Origin: Halomonas sp. HL-93
GTDB lineage: Bacteria > Pseudomonadota > Gammaproteobacteria > Pseudomonadales > Halomonadaceae
Reading direction: 5' to 3'
Length of the DNA stretch: 64,000 nt
Assembly (NCBI RefSeq): GCF_900086985.1
Contig: NZ_LT593974.1
Location: 4,080,443 to 4,144,442, forward strand
Below, piece after piece: positions 17,437-26,594 of the stretch (position 1 is the stretch's first letter; every line of letters starts with the position of its first letter). The notes under the pieces are model-generated. The model had not been told where the DNA came from. It ran no database searches and was given only the letters and a program-made list of their open reading frames with translations. Position numbers and translations under genes: made by a program.

Positions 17437-18267
17437 ATGAGTAACTACCAGGATCGCTGGCAAACCGTGAAGGTGAACGTCGAAGAGGGCATTGCCTGGG
17501 TGACGTTGAACCGCCCTGAAAAGCGCAACGCCATGAGCCCGACCCTCAATCGTGAAATGATCGATGTGCTCGAAACCATCGAACTGGATCAAGAGGCCCA
17601 CGTGCTGGTATTGACCGGCGAGGGCGAATCCTTTTCCGCCGGTATGGACCTTAAAGAGTACTTCCGCGAGATCGACGCCAGCCCCGAGATCGTCCAGGTC
17701 AAAGTGCGTCGCGACGCCTCTACCTGGCAATGGAAGCTACTGCGTCACTACGCCAAGCCCACCATCGCCATGGTCAATGGCTGGTGCTTTGGCGGGGCTT
17801 TCTCGCCGCTGGTGGCCTGCGATTTGGCGATTGCCGCCGATGAGTCGGTATTTGGCCTCTCCGAGATCAACTGGGGTATTCCCCCCGGCAACCTGGTGAG
17901 CAAAGCCATGGCCGATACCGTGGGCCACCGGGAAGCGCTCTACTACATCATGACCGGGGAAACATTTACCGGCCCCCAGGCAGCCAAAATGGGGCTGGTG
18001 AATAAAAGTGTACCGCTGACCGAGCTACGCGAAGCCACCCGCGAGTTAGCCGCAACGCTGCGTGACAAGAACCCCGTTGTGCTGCGTGCCGCCAAGATCG
18101 GCTTCAAAATGTGCCGCGAACTGACCTGGGAGCAGAACGAAGAGTACCTCTACGCCAAGCTCGATCAGGCGCAGCAACTCGATCCCGAGCAGGGGCGTGA
18201 GCAAGGGCTGAAGCAGTTCCTCGATGAAAAGAGCATCAAGCCTGGGCTGGAGAGCTATCACCGGTAA
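17437..18267 (+). CDS. ech: Feruloyl-CoA hydratase/lyase (Ech)
   Basis: This 276-residue crotonase-fold enzyme hydrates feruloyl-CoA and splits it to vanillin and acetyl-CoA; coumaroyl-CoA gives 4-hydroxybenzaldehyde. GVNGWCFGG-like text (VNGWCFGGAFSPLVACDLA near 117) and the glutamate in LSEINWGIPPGN near 143, a hallmark of hydroxycinnamoyl-CoA hydratase-lyases, are present. The start is ATG 17437 behind AAGGAG. vdh follows after 45 bp. Together with fcs it is the classic coenzyme-A dependent, non-oxidative route. Confidence 0.92.
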   Translation: MSNYQDRWQTVKVNVEEGIAWVTLNRPEKRNAMSPTLNREMIDVLETIELDQEAHVLVLTGEGESFSAGMDLKEYFREIDASPEIVQVKVRRDASTWQWKLLRHYAKPTIAMVNGWCFGGAFSPLVACDLAIAADESVFGLSEINWGIPPGNLVSKAMADTVGHREALYYIMTGETFTGPQAAKMGLVNKSVPLTELREATRELAATLRDKNPVVLRAAKIGFKMCRELTWEQNEEYLYAKLDQAQQLDPEQGREQGLKQFLDEKSIKPGLESYHR

Positions 18268-18312
18268 ACACCGGACAACAACAATCGACAATGATGTAAA
18301 CGAGAGGTTGCC

Positions 18313-19761
18313 ATGGATCTTGAACTGTTAATCGGCGGTGAGCGGTGTGCCGCTGAGCAAGACGCCAACTTTACGCGGGCCAATCCGCTGACTGGCGACG
18401 TTGTCACCCAGGCGGCGGCGGCCTCTGTCGCCGATGCAGCTCGGGCCGCAGACGCCGCCGCGAGCGCCTTCCCGGCCTGGTCAAGAACGGGCCCCGGCGA
18501 AAAGCGCGCCAAGCTGCTCAAAGCGGCAGAGGTTATGGAGGCGCGGCAAGCTGACTTTATCGAACGCATGGTAGATGAAACCGGCGCGACGCCAGGCTGG
18601 GCGGGCTTTAACGTCATGGTCGCCGCCAGCATTCTGCGTGAGGCGGCGTCGCTGACTACGCAAGTGAATGGCGAGGTCATCCCTTCCAACGTGCCCGATA
18701 ACCTGGCGATGGGCGTGCGCGTGCCCTGCGGCGTGGTGGTGGGCATTGCGCCCTGGAACGCGCCGATTATTCTAGGCACCCGTGCCATTGCCACACCGCT
18801 GGCGTGTGGTAACACGGTGATTCTCAAGGCCTCGGAACAGTGCCCCGCGACGCATCATCTGATCGGGGAGGTGCTGATCGAGGCTGGCCTGGGCGATGGC
18901 ATCGTTAACGTGGTGACCAATGCGCCCCCGCAGGCCGCCGAGGTCGTCGAGGCGCTGATCGAGCATCAAGCCGTACGGCGTATCAACTTCACCGGCTCTA
19001 CCCAGGTGGGGCGCATCATTGCCGAAAAAGCCGCGCGTCATCTTAAGCCGGTCTTGCTGGAACTGGGCGGCAAGGCGCCGTTCGTGGTGCTTGACGATGC
19101 CGACCTGGACGCCGCCGTAGAGGCTGCCGCCTTTGGCGCCTTCTTCAACCAGGGCCAGATCTGCATGTCCACCGAGCGACTGATCGTGGTGGACGCGGTC
19201 GCCGACGCCTTCGTCGCAAAACTGGCCCGCAAGGCGCAAACGCTACGCGCGGGCGACCCCCGCGGCGAAGGCAATGCGCTGGGCACGCTGATCAATCGCG
19301 AAGCGGGCGAGAAACTCAACGCCCTGATCGACGACGCCCAGCAGCATGGGGCTCGCCTGGCCTGCGGCGGCAAGGCCGAAGGCGTCATTATGCAGCCTAC
19401 CGTGGTGGATGGGGTTACCAAGGCGATGCGTCTGTATGGCGAAGAGTCGTTTGGCCCGGTAGTCGCGCTGATGCGCGTCAAGGATGAAGAGGAAGCCCTA
19501 CGCGTGGCAAACGATAGCGAATATGGCCTTTCGGCTGCTGTATTCAGCCGCGACACCGCCCGGGCGATGCAGTTTGCCCAGCGCATTGAGTCGGGTATTT
19601 GCCACATCAACGCCCCCACTGTGCACGACGAACCCCAGATGCCCTTTGGCGGCGTGAAATCGAGCGGCTATGGACGCTTTGGCGGAAAAGCCGGGATTGA
19701 GGAATTCACCGACCTGCGCTGGATGACCATGCAGCTTGGGCCGCGCCATTACCCCATTTAG
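18313..19761 (+). CDS. vdh: Vanillin dehydrogenase (Vdh)
   Basis: This 482-residue NAD(P)-dependent aldehyde dehydrogenase oxidises vanillin to vanillate and probably 4-hydroxybenzaldehyde to 4-hydroxybenzoate. It has the cofactor motif GIAPWNAP near 143, FTGSTQVG near 223, the general-base glutamate in LELGGKAP near 248 and the nucleophilic cysteine in NQGQICMSTER near 282. It lies directly after ech. Salicylaldehyde dehydrogenases are close relatives, but the fcs-ech context favours vanillin. Confidence 0.88.
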   Translation: MDLELLIGGERCAAEQDANFTRANPLTGDVVTQAAAASVADAARAADAAASAFPAWSRTGPGEKRAKLLKAAEVMEARQADFIERMVDETGATPGWAGFNVMVAASILREAASLTTQVNGEVIPSNVPDNLAMGVRVPCGVVVGIAPWNAPIILGTRAIATPLACGNTVILKASEQCPATHHLIGEVLIEAGLGDGIVNVVTNAPPQAAEVVEALIEHQAVRRINFTGSTQVGRIIAEKAARHLKPVLLELGGKAPFVVLDDADLDAAVEAAAFGAFFNQGQICMSTERLIVVDAVADAFVAKLARKAQTLRAGDPRGEGNALGTLINREAGEKLNALIDDAQQHGARLACGGKAEGVIMQPTVVDGVTKAMRLYGEESFGPVVALMRVKDEEEALRVANDSEYGLSAAVFSRDTARAMQFAQRIESGICHINAPTVHDEPQMPFGGVKSSGYGRFGGKAGIEEFTDLRWMTMQLGPRHYPI

Positions 19762-19818
19762 ATAAGCGCAAGCACTATATCTTGCAAGAAAGCGAAGTAA
19801 ATAAAGGAGTTCATTACA

Positions 19819-20865
19819 ATGACAATAAAACCCACACTCGCCAGCCTCACGTTGTTAACTGGCATGCTCCTCAGCGCCAGTGGCTACGCCCAGGACACGG
19901 TGACCCTGCGCTTGCACCATTTTGCTGCCCCGGCCACGCCCGTGCAGACCGAGTATCTGGAACCCTGGGCCAAGCGGATCGAAGAGCAGTCCGAAGGGGC
20001 TATCAAGGTGGAAATTTTCCCAGCCATGCAGTTGGGGGGCTCAGCGCCATCGCTCTACGATCAAGCCAAAGACGGGGTGGTGGATATCAGCTGGACACTG
20101 CTCAGCTATACACCGAATCGCTTCCCGGAGTCCGAGGCATTCGATCAACCCTTCCTGCCCACAACGGGGGAAGCCACCAGCATGGCCGCCCATGAGTTTG
20201 CGACAACGCATATGCAAGACGCCTTCGAGGGTGTCTATCCCATCGCCGTTTTTGCGCATACGCCAGGCAAAGTCCATACCCGGGATGTGTCAGTAGAGAG
20301 CGCCGATGACCTTGATGGGCTAGCGATTCGCGCCCCCTCTAAAACCATGAACCGCTACCTGGGTCTTCTCGGTGCCAAGGCGGTAGGTATGCCGATGCCA
20401 CAAATTCCAGAGGCGATTTCCCGTGGAGTGATCGATGGCCTGACGCTGCCCTTTGAGAGCGCAGCGGCACTGGGTGTGCTGGATGTCGCCCAGAACCACA
20501 CCTTTTTCGAAGGTGAGCATGGGTTGTATACAGCGATGATGGTACTGGGCTTAAACCAGGCTAGCTATGATGCACTCTCGCCAGAACAGCAACAGGTGAT
20601 TGACGACAATGCCGGGCTCGAGGAAGCGCAGCGTATCGGTCAGGTCATGGATCAAGCGGAAGAGGACGCGATCGAAGCGATTGAAGCAAGCGGTGAAGGG
20701 GAGATGTTCTATATCGATCAAGACTCACTGGCCCCCTGGCAAGCGGCAGCCGAGAAGGCCACGGCTCAGTGGATTGACGACATGAATAGCCGCGGCATTG
20801 AAGGCCAACAGCTCTATGATGAGGCGACCCGATTGGTTGATAAGTATACCGAGCAGACAAAGTAG
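19819..20865 (+). CDS. dctP: Second TRAP binding protein DctP of the hydroxycinnamate operon
   Basis: This 348-residue protein has a signal peptide (residues 1-23, ending GYAQ) and the DctP fold, with VTLRLHHFAAPATPVQTEYL at the start and LAIRAPSKTMNR near 174. It lacks its own DctQM and sits behind vdh, ahead of a strong terminator. It is clearly similar to the DctP at 16314 (both LRLHHF, both PLYDQAKDG-like SLYDQAKDG). It probably widens the substrate range of the same membrane complex, for example to a second hydroxycinnamate or vanillate. AAAGGAG precedes the ATG. Confidence 0.87.
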   Translation: MTIKPTLASLTLLTGMLLSASGYAQDTVTLRLHHFAAPATPVQTEYLEPWAKRIEEQSEGAIKVEIFPAMQLGGSAPSLYDQAKDGVVDISWTLLSYTPNRFPESEAFDQPFLPTTGEATSMAAHEFATTHMQDAFEGVYPIAVFAHTPGKVHTRDVSVESADDLDGLAIRAPSKTMNRYLGLLGAKAVGMPMPQIPEAISRGVIDGLTLPFESAAALGVLDVAQNHTFFEGEHGLYTAMMVLGLNQASYDALSPEQQQVIDDNAGLEEAQRIGQVMDQAEEDAIEAIEASGEGEMFYIDQDSLAPWQAAAEKATAQWIDDMNSRGIEGQQLYDEATRLVDKYTEQTK

Positions 20866-20886
20866 CCCTTGACTTGATTTGTTGGT

Positions 20887-20922
20887 AAGCCGCTTTCGTA
20901 TTATTTGCGAAAGCGGCTTTTT
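20887..20922 (+). terminator. Intrinsic terminator of the ferulate operon
   Basis: AAGCCGCTTTCG and CGAAAGCGGCTT form a perfect 12-bp stem with a nine-base loop and end in a T run (TTTTT). Confidence 0.92.
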
Positions 20923-21157
20923 GTTGATGCACCGTTTATGTTTAATCGCTGTGTTATTCGATGGCTCGACCATAGCCGTGATTTTATATTCGAAAAGTCC
21001 AATTTTATATTGGCAATGTGACTTATCTATTGGCCCTTATCTACCTAACACTGAAAGTGTTGTGCTGCATCTGTTAAATACAGGCGGCATAAACCGCCAT
21101 CATAGACGAATGTCGATTAGCTCTACTGCGCATTGTGGACTAACGTAGTGATTATAG
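20923..21157. other. Gene-free leader region of the second TRAP operon
   Basis: No convincing gene is seen. The stretch holds a 10-bp direct repeat ATTTTATATT at 20981 and 21002 (spaced 21 bp, two helical turns), an inverted repeat CCAAT-N5-ATTGG at 20999-21013, AACACT-GAA-AGTGTT at 21047-21061 and GGCGG-N6-CCGCC at 21083-21098. This looks like a regulatory region with several protein sites. Confidence 0.5.
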
Positions 21158-21182
21158 GCGAACTAATATTCGCTATGCGAAC
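21158..21182. promoter_or_regulatory. Candidate IclR-type operator before the second TRAP operon
   Basis: ATTCGCTATGCGAAC at 21168-21182 fits GTTCG-N5-CGAAC with one mismatch, and a further CGAAC lies 19 bp upstream at 21159. The same box occurs before pcaI (63-77) and BKACE (52823-52837). It ends 34 bp before dctP. Confidence 0.55.
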
Positions 21183-21216
21183 TTATAAGAATCCAACAAA
21201 AGTCCAGGAGCTCCTG

Positions 21217-22245
21217 ATGAAAATCCTCTTTACCCGCTCTATCCTCGCTGCTGCCGTGGCGGGTTTCACTATCGCTTCGGCGCAGGCCGAAACGACCCTG
21301 CGCATGGCGCATTTCTGGCCGGGTTCTTCGGGCGTCAACGAAGATATTTTTGAGGTGTGGGCCGACACTATCGAAGAAGAGTCCGATGGCGAGTTGACCG
21401 TTGAAATGTTCCCCTCCGGTACGCTAGCCAAGCCAGATGCGATCTACGAGGCGGCGGCTAACGGCATCGCAGATATTGGTGCCACGGCCCAAGGCTATAC
21501 CGCCGGTCGTTTCCCGCTATCGCAAATTGTTGAGTTGCCGGGTGTTGCGACAACGGCAACCCAGGGTGCCTGTGTCCTGCAAACGCTCTACGACGATGGT
21601 CATCTGGATAGCGAGTATGAGGATACCCGCCCGCTGTTTATGTTCACTACCGGGCCGGGTGGTATCCACACCATCGACACTGACGTGCAAACGCCTGGTG
21701 ACCTTGATGGCCTGCGCATTCGCCGCCCCACTGCCGTGGCGGGTGAAATTCTCGAAAACATGGGTGCCGAGCCCGTGGGCATGCCGGCACCGGATATCTA
21801 CACCTCTATGCAGCGTGGCGTTATCGATGGGCTGAGCTTTCCCTGGGAAGGGCTAAAAGGCTTCCGCGTTAACGAACTGGTCGAGTACCACACCGAAGTG
21901 CCGTTTTACACGCTGATTTTTGTGGCCACCATGAGTGAGCGCACCTACGACAGCCTGAGTCCCGAGCAACAGGAAGTGCTGGATAACAATTCGGGCATGA
22001 AGTGGGCCAAAAACGCCGGTGAAGTGTTCGACCGCCTGGACGTGGAAGGCAAGCAGGAAGCCGAAGACGCGGGCCATACCATCCGTGAAATCAAGAATCC
22101 GTTGGAAGATGCCGACTGGCAGAAACCGTTGCAGGACGGCATTGACAACTATCTTGCTGAATTGGAAGAGCGTGACTTACCGGGCGAAGAAGTTTACGAA
22201 GCTGCCCTAGAGGCCCGCGATTCCTGCGCTGCACAACAGGAGTAA
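21217..22245 (+). CDS. dctP: TRAP substrate-binding protein DctP
   Basis: This 342-residue protein has a signal peptide ending ASAQA (residues about 1-24) and a DctP fold beginning TTLRMAHFWPGSSG. LRIRRPTAVAG near 172 carries the carboxylate-binding arginine; cysteines in GACVLQ and DSCAAQ could form a disulfide. It is strongly similar to the vanAB-linked DctP at 5752. The start is ATG 21217 behind CAGGAG; upstream in-frame starts lack a signal-peptide context. It leads dctP-dctQ-dctM and has an IclR-type box, suggesting import of a protocatechuate-pathway acid. Confidence 0.88.
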   Translation: MKILFTRSILAAAVAGFTIASAQAETTLRMAHFWPGSSGVNEDIFEVWADTIEEESDGELTVEMFPSGTLAKPDAIYEAAANGIADIGATAQGYTAGRFPLSQIVELPGVATTATQGACVLQTLYDDGHLDSEYEDTRPLFMFTTGPGGIHTIDTDVQTPGDLDGLRIRRPTAVAGEILENMGAEPVGMPAPDIYTSMQRGVIDGLSFPWEGLKGFRVNELVEYHTEVPFYTLIFVATMSERTYDSLSPEQQEVLDNNSGMKWAKNAGEVFDRLDVEGKQEAEDAGHTIREIKNPLEDADWQKPLQDGIDNYLAELEERDLPGEEVYEAALEARDSCAAQQE

Positions 22246-22251
22246 TCCATA

Positions 22252-22779
22252 ATGCAGTCAACCTTACTGAGGGCCAGCTATTGGCTGGCCCTGTTCTGTC
22301 GCATCGTGGCGGGCGTTGCGCTTGTTGGGCTCTTGGGCGTCACGATTGCCGATGTGTCTACCCGTTATTTGGCGCGCCTGACCGAAGGGGTCGTTTCACT
22401 AAGGATTAGCGGCAGTGTGGAGTTGGTCAGCTATTTGATGCTTTTCTCGCTGCTCGCGGCGATGGCCGCCAACGTTGAGAAAAGCCAGGTCATCGTCGAG
22501 GCCTTTTCCCACGGGCTCCCCGACAAGCTGAAAACCCGGCTGCACGGTGTCTACCTGCTTGGCTTTGCCGCGCTGGGGCTGGTGATTTTTATTGGCCTGG
22601 TCGATTCTGCCACAGCAGCAGCTCGTCATGGCGAGGTGACTCAGGATCTTCGGCTACCCATGGGGCCAATTTATTACATAGCTGCCGTGTTGAGTCTCCT
22701 TTTGGGTATCCGTAGCTTTTTGCATGCGCTGCTCTGCGCGTTGTTTGGTGTCGAGGCGGAGGTGTCCCATGGGGAGTGA
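22252..22779 (+). CDS. dctQ: TRAP transporter small membrane subunit DctQ
   Basis: This 175-residue subunit has four predicted membrane segments (about 12-35, 53-75, 92-115, 138-160). It starts 6 bp after the dctP stop and overlaps the dctM start by 11 bp, so expression is coupled. It links the DctP at 21217, and perhaps the orphan DctP at 5752, to the DctM channel. Confidence 0.85.
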   Translation: MQSTLLRASYWLALFCRIVAGVALVGLLGVTIADVSTRYLARLTEGVVSLRISGSVELVSYLMLFSLLAAMAANVEKSQVIVEAFSHGLPDKLKTRLHGVYLLGFAALGLVIFIGLVDSATAAARHGEVTQDLRLPMGPIYYIAAVLSLLLGIRSFLHALLCALFGVEAEVSHGE

Positions 22780-24058
22780 AATGATCGGTGCCGTTGGGCT
22801 TGGCATGCTGCTCGTCCTCATGGTGCTGCGGGTACCTGTGGCCCTCACCATGTTGATTATCGGCGTGGTGGGGTTTGCCCAAGTGATTAGCTGGGGGGCG
22901 GCAATTTCGCAGCTTAAAACCGTCCCGGTGGAAGTGCTATCAAGTTACAGTTTCAGCGCGGTTCCCATGTTTATTTTAATGGGCGTGCTGGCGGCGCATT
23001 CAGGCATGGCAGGCAAGCTGTTTGATTCCACGCGCACCATTTGCGGCGGCTGGAAGGGTGGCCTGGCCATCGCGGCGGTCGGTTCTTGCGGCATTTTCTC
23101 CGCTATTTCAGGTTCTTCACTGGCCACGGCCAGTACGATGACACGCGTTGCGCTGCCGGAAATGGAGCGCTATGGCTATAATCGCGGCCTGGCCACCGGC
23201 GCACTGGCGGCAGGCGGTACGCTGGGTATCATGATCCCGCCGAGCATTGCGCTGCTGATCTATGCCATTCTCACTGAGCAGTCGGTGGGTGACATGTTCA
23301 TGGCAGGGTTGATCCCCGGTTTGATGGGGCTGGTGATGTATGCCCTCACGGTGAGCGTGATGATGCGCTTGCGACCATCGTTTGCCGTCGCGGGTGAACC
23401 CACCTCTTGGAAGGAGAAGTTTGCCTCGCTAACAGGCTTGCTGCCGTTTTTCGGCGTTTTCCTGATCATGATTTTGGGGATCTACTTTGGCGCGTTTACG
23501 CCCACCGAAGGGGCGAGCGTGGGTGCCTTTGCTACCCTGATATACGCCTTCGTGAAAGGCATGCGTTTTAGTGGGCTATGGCATAGCCTGCAAGAAACGC
23601 TGGCGCTCTCCGCGGTGGTGTTCTTCATGCTGGTGGGGGCGGAAACGCTCGGCTACTTTATCTCGGTATCGCGTATTTCGTTCTCGATTGCCGATCTCTT
23701 GGCCGGCATGGACTTAACCCCGATTGTGGTGGTGCTGTGCATCCTGGCGCTCTACTTTGTGCTGGGTATGTTCATGGATTCCATCGCCATGCTGGTGATC
23801 ACCGTGCCGGTGGTCTACCCCATCATCCAAACCATGGGCATTGATCCGGTGTGGTTCGGCATCATCACCGTTTTGACCGTGGAGTTGGGGCTGATGACGC
23901 CACCGGTGGGGATGAATGTGTTCGTGATTAAAGCGATGGCGCCGCATGTCGGGCTAGGGGAGATATTTAAAGGGGTGGCGCCTTTTGTGGTCTCTGACTT
24001 AATACGACTAGCGCTATTAATCGCCTTTCCTATTTTGAGCACTCTGTTTCTGCTCTAG
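22769..24058 (+). CDS. dctM: TRAP transporter large membrane subunit DctM
   Basis: This 429-residue channel subunit has the DctM landmarks GSSLATASTMTRVALPEM near 112 and GALAAGGTLGIMIPPS near 145 and the late LMTPPVGMNVF motif near 380. I start at ATG 22769 because GGAGGT is five bases upstream; it overlaps dctQ. It is paralogous to the DctM at 14436. A short gap with a strong hairpin separates it from the LuxR-type gene. Confidence 0.9.
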   Translation: MGSEMIGAVGLGMLLVLMVLRVPVALTMLIIGVVGFAQVISWGAAISQLKTVPVEVLSSYSFSAVPMFILMGVLAAHSGMAGKLFDSTRTICGGWKGGLAIAAVGSCGIFSAISGSSLATASTMTRVALPEMERYGYNRGLATGALAAGGTLGIMIPPSIALLIYAILTEQSVGDMFMAGLIPGLMGLVMYALTVSVMMRLRPSFAVAGEPTSWKEKFASLTGLLPFFGVFLIMILGIYFGAFTPTEGASVGAFATLIYAFVKGMRFSGLWHSLQETLALSAVVFFMLVGAETLGYFISVSRISFSIADLLAGMDLTPIVVVLCILALYFVLGMFMDSIAMLVITVPVVYPIIQTMGIDPVWFGIITVLTVELGLMTPPVGMNVFVIKAMAPHVGLGEIFKGVAPFVVSDLIRLALLIAFPILSTLFLL

Positions 24059-24155
24059 TCAGCTTGCGTCATCCGCTTTGTCTAAGCATCGTTTGGGCGG
24101 TGGCGATAAAAGGAGTTTATGCGATCACAAGTGAGTAGAGAGGCTGACGCTGGTG

Positions 24156-24182
24156 CTTGATGAGCCGTCGCGGCTCATCAAG
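24156..24182 (+). terminator. Strong hairpin after dctM
   Basis: CTTGATGAGCCG and CGGCTCATCAAG are perfect 12-bp arms around a 3-base loop. No T run follows, so it may be a terminator needing help, or an RNA-stabilising or regulator site ahead of the LuxR-type gene. Confidence 0.5.
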
Positions 24183-24223
24183 CCATTACCGACAAAGGCT
24201 TGTGGCTGTCAGTAGGTGAAACG

Positions 24224-25252
24224 ATGGAGATCAATAATAATAAGGCATCCACACGCCATGGCGATGCCGATCTATTGCAGCGTTTCAGCCGTGGGTTAAT
24301 GGAGCTGACGGAGCTGCCCAGATGCTCGATGCCTGAAAGGTGGCTATGTGAAGCCGTACAAGGCTTCGCTAATATTGTGGGCTTTGATGCCGCCTGGTGG
24401 GGGCAACTTTATCTACCCTCGGATACCTCATCATCTATCTTTGCACCCAGTGTCATGATGGATGGCAGCTTGGGGCTGAGTTCATCTTTTGCCCAAGAGT
24501 GGCATGGTATTTCCGGGGTGGATCGGTTCGCCAAGGCTTCAATCTCCTACCTGGGCAAGGCCGTGCGGGGAGGCCATGACGATTTATCTGACGCTGATTG
24601 CGCCGAGGTTGAAGCTTTTTGTCAGCGGCATGACATCTTACATAGTATGGCCGTAACGCTAGAGTTTCCCTGCAGCGGTATGCTGTTTTTTGTGTCGATA
24701 TATCGCCGCAAGACAAGCAGTGAATTCGATAGGCTTGATGCAGTGCTGATGGAGGAGTTTCTTAACCATCTGGCGTATTACTGGAAGCAGTACCTAGCCA
24801 AAATTCGTTTTGATGCTCTGCCCAATGGTTGGGATAGCTATGCCCTTTCCAACAGAAAGGGCGAGCTCCTCTATATAGGTAAAGAGGTTCGCGTAGCGCT
24901 CGAACGAAAATATGCTGGCTGGCAAGGCTCTAGCCTGCCACGCCTTATTGCTGATCAGTTAAGCACGGCACCGAACACGCTAATGTCTAATGAACACAAA
25001 GGCATAAATGTGCACCACTGCGGCGACCTCGTGGCCCTGACGCTATGTTCTCAGCAGCGTTCAAGTGCACTTTCCCCGCGTGAACTCAGTGCCGCTAGGC
25101 TCTATGCTCAAGGCCACTCGCATAAACAGGTCGCTCGAATGCTGGGGATCACCCCGGCAACAGCAAGAACGTATCTGCGTAGCGCTTATGTCCAGCTAGG
25201 TGTGAGCAACAAAGTAGCACTGCTTTCAGCGCTGCGTCAGCCTGGCGAGTGA
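24224..25252 (+). CDS. LuxR-family transcriptional regulator
   Basis: This 342-residue protein ends in a LuxR-type helix-turn-helix (about 285-340: LSPRELSAARLYAQGHSHKQ, then VARMLGITPATARTYLRSAY). The first 200 residues are a possible sensor domain with no phosphoacceptor pattern I recognise, including a GAF-like part (residues about 20-180). It stands alone after the TRAP operon on the same strand and may control that transporter. The start at 24224 is the first good ATG; the ribosome site is weak. The effector is unknown. Confidence 0.75.
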   Translation: MEINNNKASTRHGDADLLQRFSRGLMELTELPRCSMPERWLCEAVQGFANIVGFDAAWWGQLYLPSDTSSSIFAPSVMMDGSLGLSSSFAQEWHGISGVDRFAKASISYLGKAVRGGHDDLSDADCAEVEAFCQRHDILHSMAVTLEFPCSGMLFFVSIYRRKTSSEFDRLDAVLMEEFLNHLAYYWKQYLAKIRFDALPNGWDSYALSNRKGELLYIGKEVRVALERKYAGWQGSSLPRLIADQLSTAPNTLMSNEHKGINVHHCGDLVALTLCSQQRSSALSPRELSAARLYAQGHSHKQVARMLGITPATARTYLRSAYVQLGVSNKVALLSALRQPGE

Positions 25253-25313
25253 AAAGTGGCCGCGGCCTTGGCTGGGTATGCCAAGGCCCGGTAAGCGTCG
25301 TTTTAACTGATTT

Positions 25314-26594
25314 TTACTCAGAAACAAGCTCAGAAAGCTTGTCGAAGAAGGCGAAGTTGTCATCGTCCCAGCCGTTGGCATCTGGCGTGTGGCTCAGCTT
25401 AACCACCACGGTTTGGTTGTCCGGGTCGATATAGATGTATTGGTTGTAGATACCCATGGCGGTATACGCATCGCTATCCGGGAAGGTCCACCACTGATAT
25501 TGGTAGCCGAGGTCGGCGCCTTCCGCAATATGCTCATAGCCAGGGTCGGACACCGTGGCCTCTGTTACCCAGTGGGCAGGAACGACTTGGGTGCCGTTGG
25601 CTTCGCCCCTATTGAGCATCATCAGGCCAAAGCGGCCAAGGTCGCGCAGGGTGGCGTTAAAACCAGCGCCATAGAACTCATCGCCACCATCCATGATCCA
25701 GAAGCCATCTGCTTCCATACCCGCGGGCTGCCAGATCTTTTCAGACATGTACTCAGCGACCGTGGTATCTAAAACGCTCGCCAGCACACAGCCCAGCACG
25801 CTGGTATCCAGGGTGGCGTAATTGAAACGTTCGCCGGGTTCATACTCCGGTTCGGAAGAGGCAATGGCGTAATCGCACCAGCGGTAGTTGCCAGCCACAA
25901 GCGCGTTGTCGTGCACTTCCGTTAGTTGGGTGTCTCCGCCGAACTCATAGACTTCTTCCCAGGCAACCCCAGAACGCATCCGCAGCACGTCGATGACGCG
26001 AACATCGTTGTAACCAGTGCCTTCCAACTCAGGTAGGTATTTGGTGACCTTGTCATCAAGGCTTTCGATTTTGCCTTCTTCCACAGCGACGCCTACCAAG
26101 GTCGCGAGAATTGACTTTGAGGCAGAGAATACCGCGTGCTGGCTGTCATCACTGAAGCCATTGCGGTACTGCTCATAAACGATTTTGCCATCCTTGATAA
26201 CCAACAGCGCGTTGGTTCTGGTGTTCTCCAGATACTCCTCCAAAGGCACGTCGTTGCCTTCGAACGAGAAGTTGTCATTAATCTCAATGAAGTCTGTCTC
26301 AAGGGGCCATGGGGTTGATGACGCGGCCACTTGGCGGGTGGCAAACATCTTGTCTAAGTGTTGAAACGTAAGAAAATTGAGGTCAGGGTTAAACATATTG
26401 GCCCGGGCATTAATCATTGTCTCGGTGCCCCACTGCTCCCCGACTGCTTGCTCCCCGTTTTCTGGTAGAGAAGCGGCCAAACAGGCCGTTGAGGTGAGGG
26501 AAACGATCGCCGCAAGACAGATAGCATAGTTCTTGGGATAGTTCTTGGGATAGCTCTTGGAATAGCGCTTGGCATTGTTCTTGGGAATGGTCAT
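25314..26594 (-). CDS. Secreted serine hydrolase, beta-lactamase / NylB-like family
   Basis: This roughly 426-residue protein is of the class C beta-lactamase or 6-aminohexanoate-dimer hydrolase type. The catalytic S-x-x-K is FSASKSILATLVG near residue 150, and the YxN-like element is in RFNYATLDTS near 258. A signal peptide follows a basic, repeat-built N terminus and ends near STACLAAS. I start at 26594, five bases after AGGAG on the minus strand. Its substrate is unknown; periplasmic ester or amide hydrolysis of an aromatic conjugate would fit the island, but this is a guess. Confidence 0.75.
   Translation of the reverse strand: MTIPKNNAKRYSKSYPKNYPKNYAICLAAIVSLTSTACLAASLPENGEQAVGEQWGTETMINARANMFNPDLNFLTFQHLDKMFATRQVAASSTPWPLETDFIEINDNFSFEGNDVPLEEYLENTRTNALLVIKDGKIVYEQYRNGFSDDSQHAVFSASKSILATLVGVAVEEGKIESLDDKVTKYLPELEGTGYNDVRVIDVLRMRSGVAWEEVYEFGGDTQLTEVHDNALVAGNYRWCDYAIASSEPEYEPGERFNYATLDTSVLGCVLASVLDTTVAEYMSEKIWQPAGMEADGFWIMDGGDEFYGAGFNATLRDLGRFGLMMLNRGEANGTQVVPAHWVTEATVSDPGYEHIAEGADLGYQYQWWTFPDSDAYTAMGIYNQYIYIDPDNQTVVVKLSHTPDANGWDDDNFAFFDKLSELVSE
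26526..26587 (-). repeat. 12-bp tandem repeat inside the serine hydrolase N terminus
   Basis: About five imperfect copies of a 12-bp unit (ATAGTTCTTGGG on the plus strand) lie head to tail. They encode the repeated Lys-Asn-Tyr-Pro and Lys-Ser-Tyr-Pro text before the hydrophobic signal core. Copy number may vary by slippage in whole codons. Confidence 0.75.

Noticed and set aside
20887..20922. Riboswitch or attenuator in the long hairpin after dctP
   Set aside because: The perfect 12-bp stem with a T run is adequately explained as a terminator.
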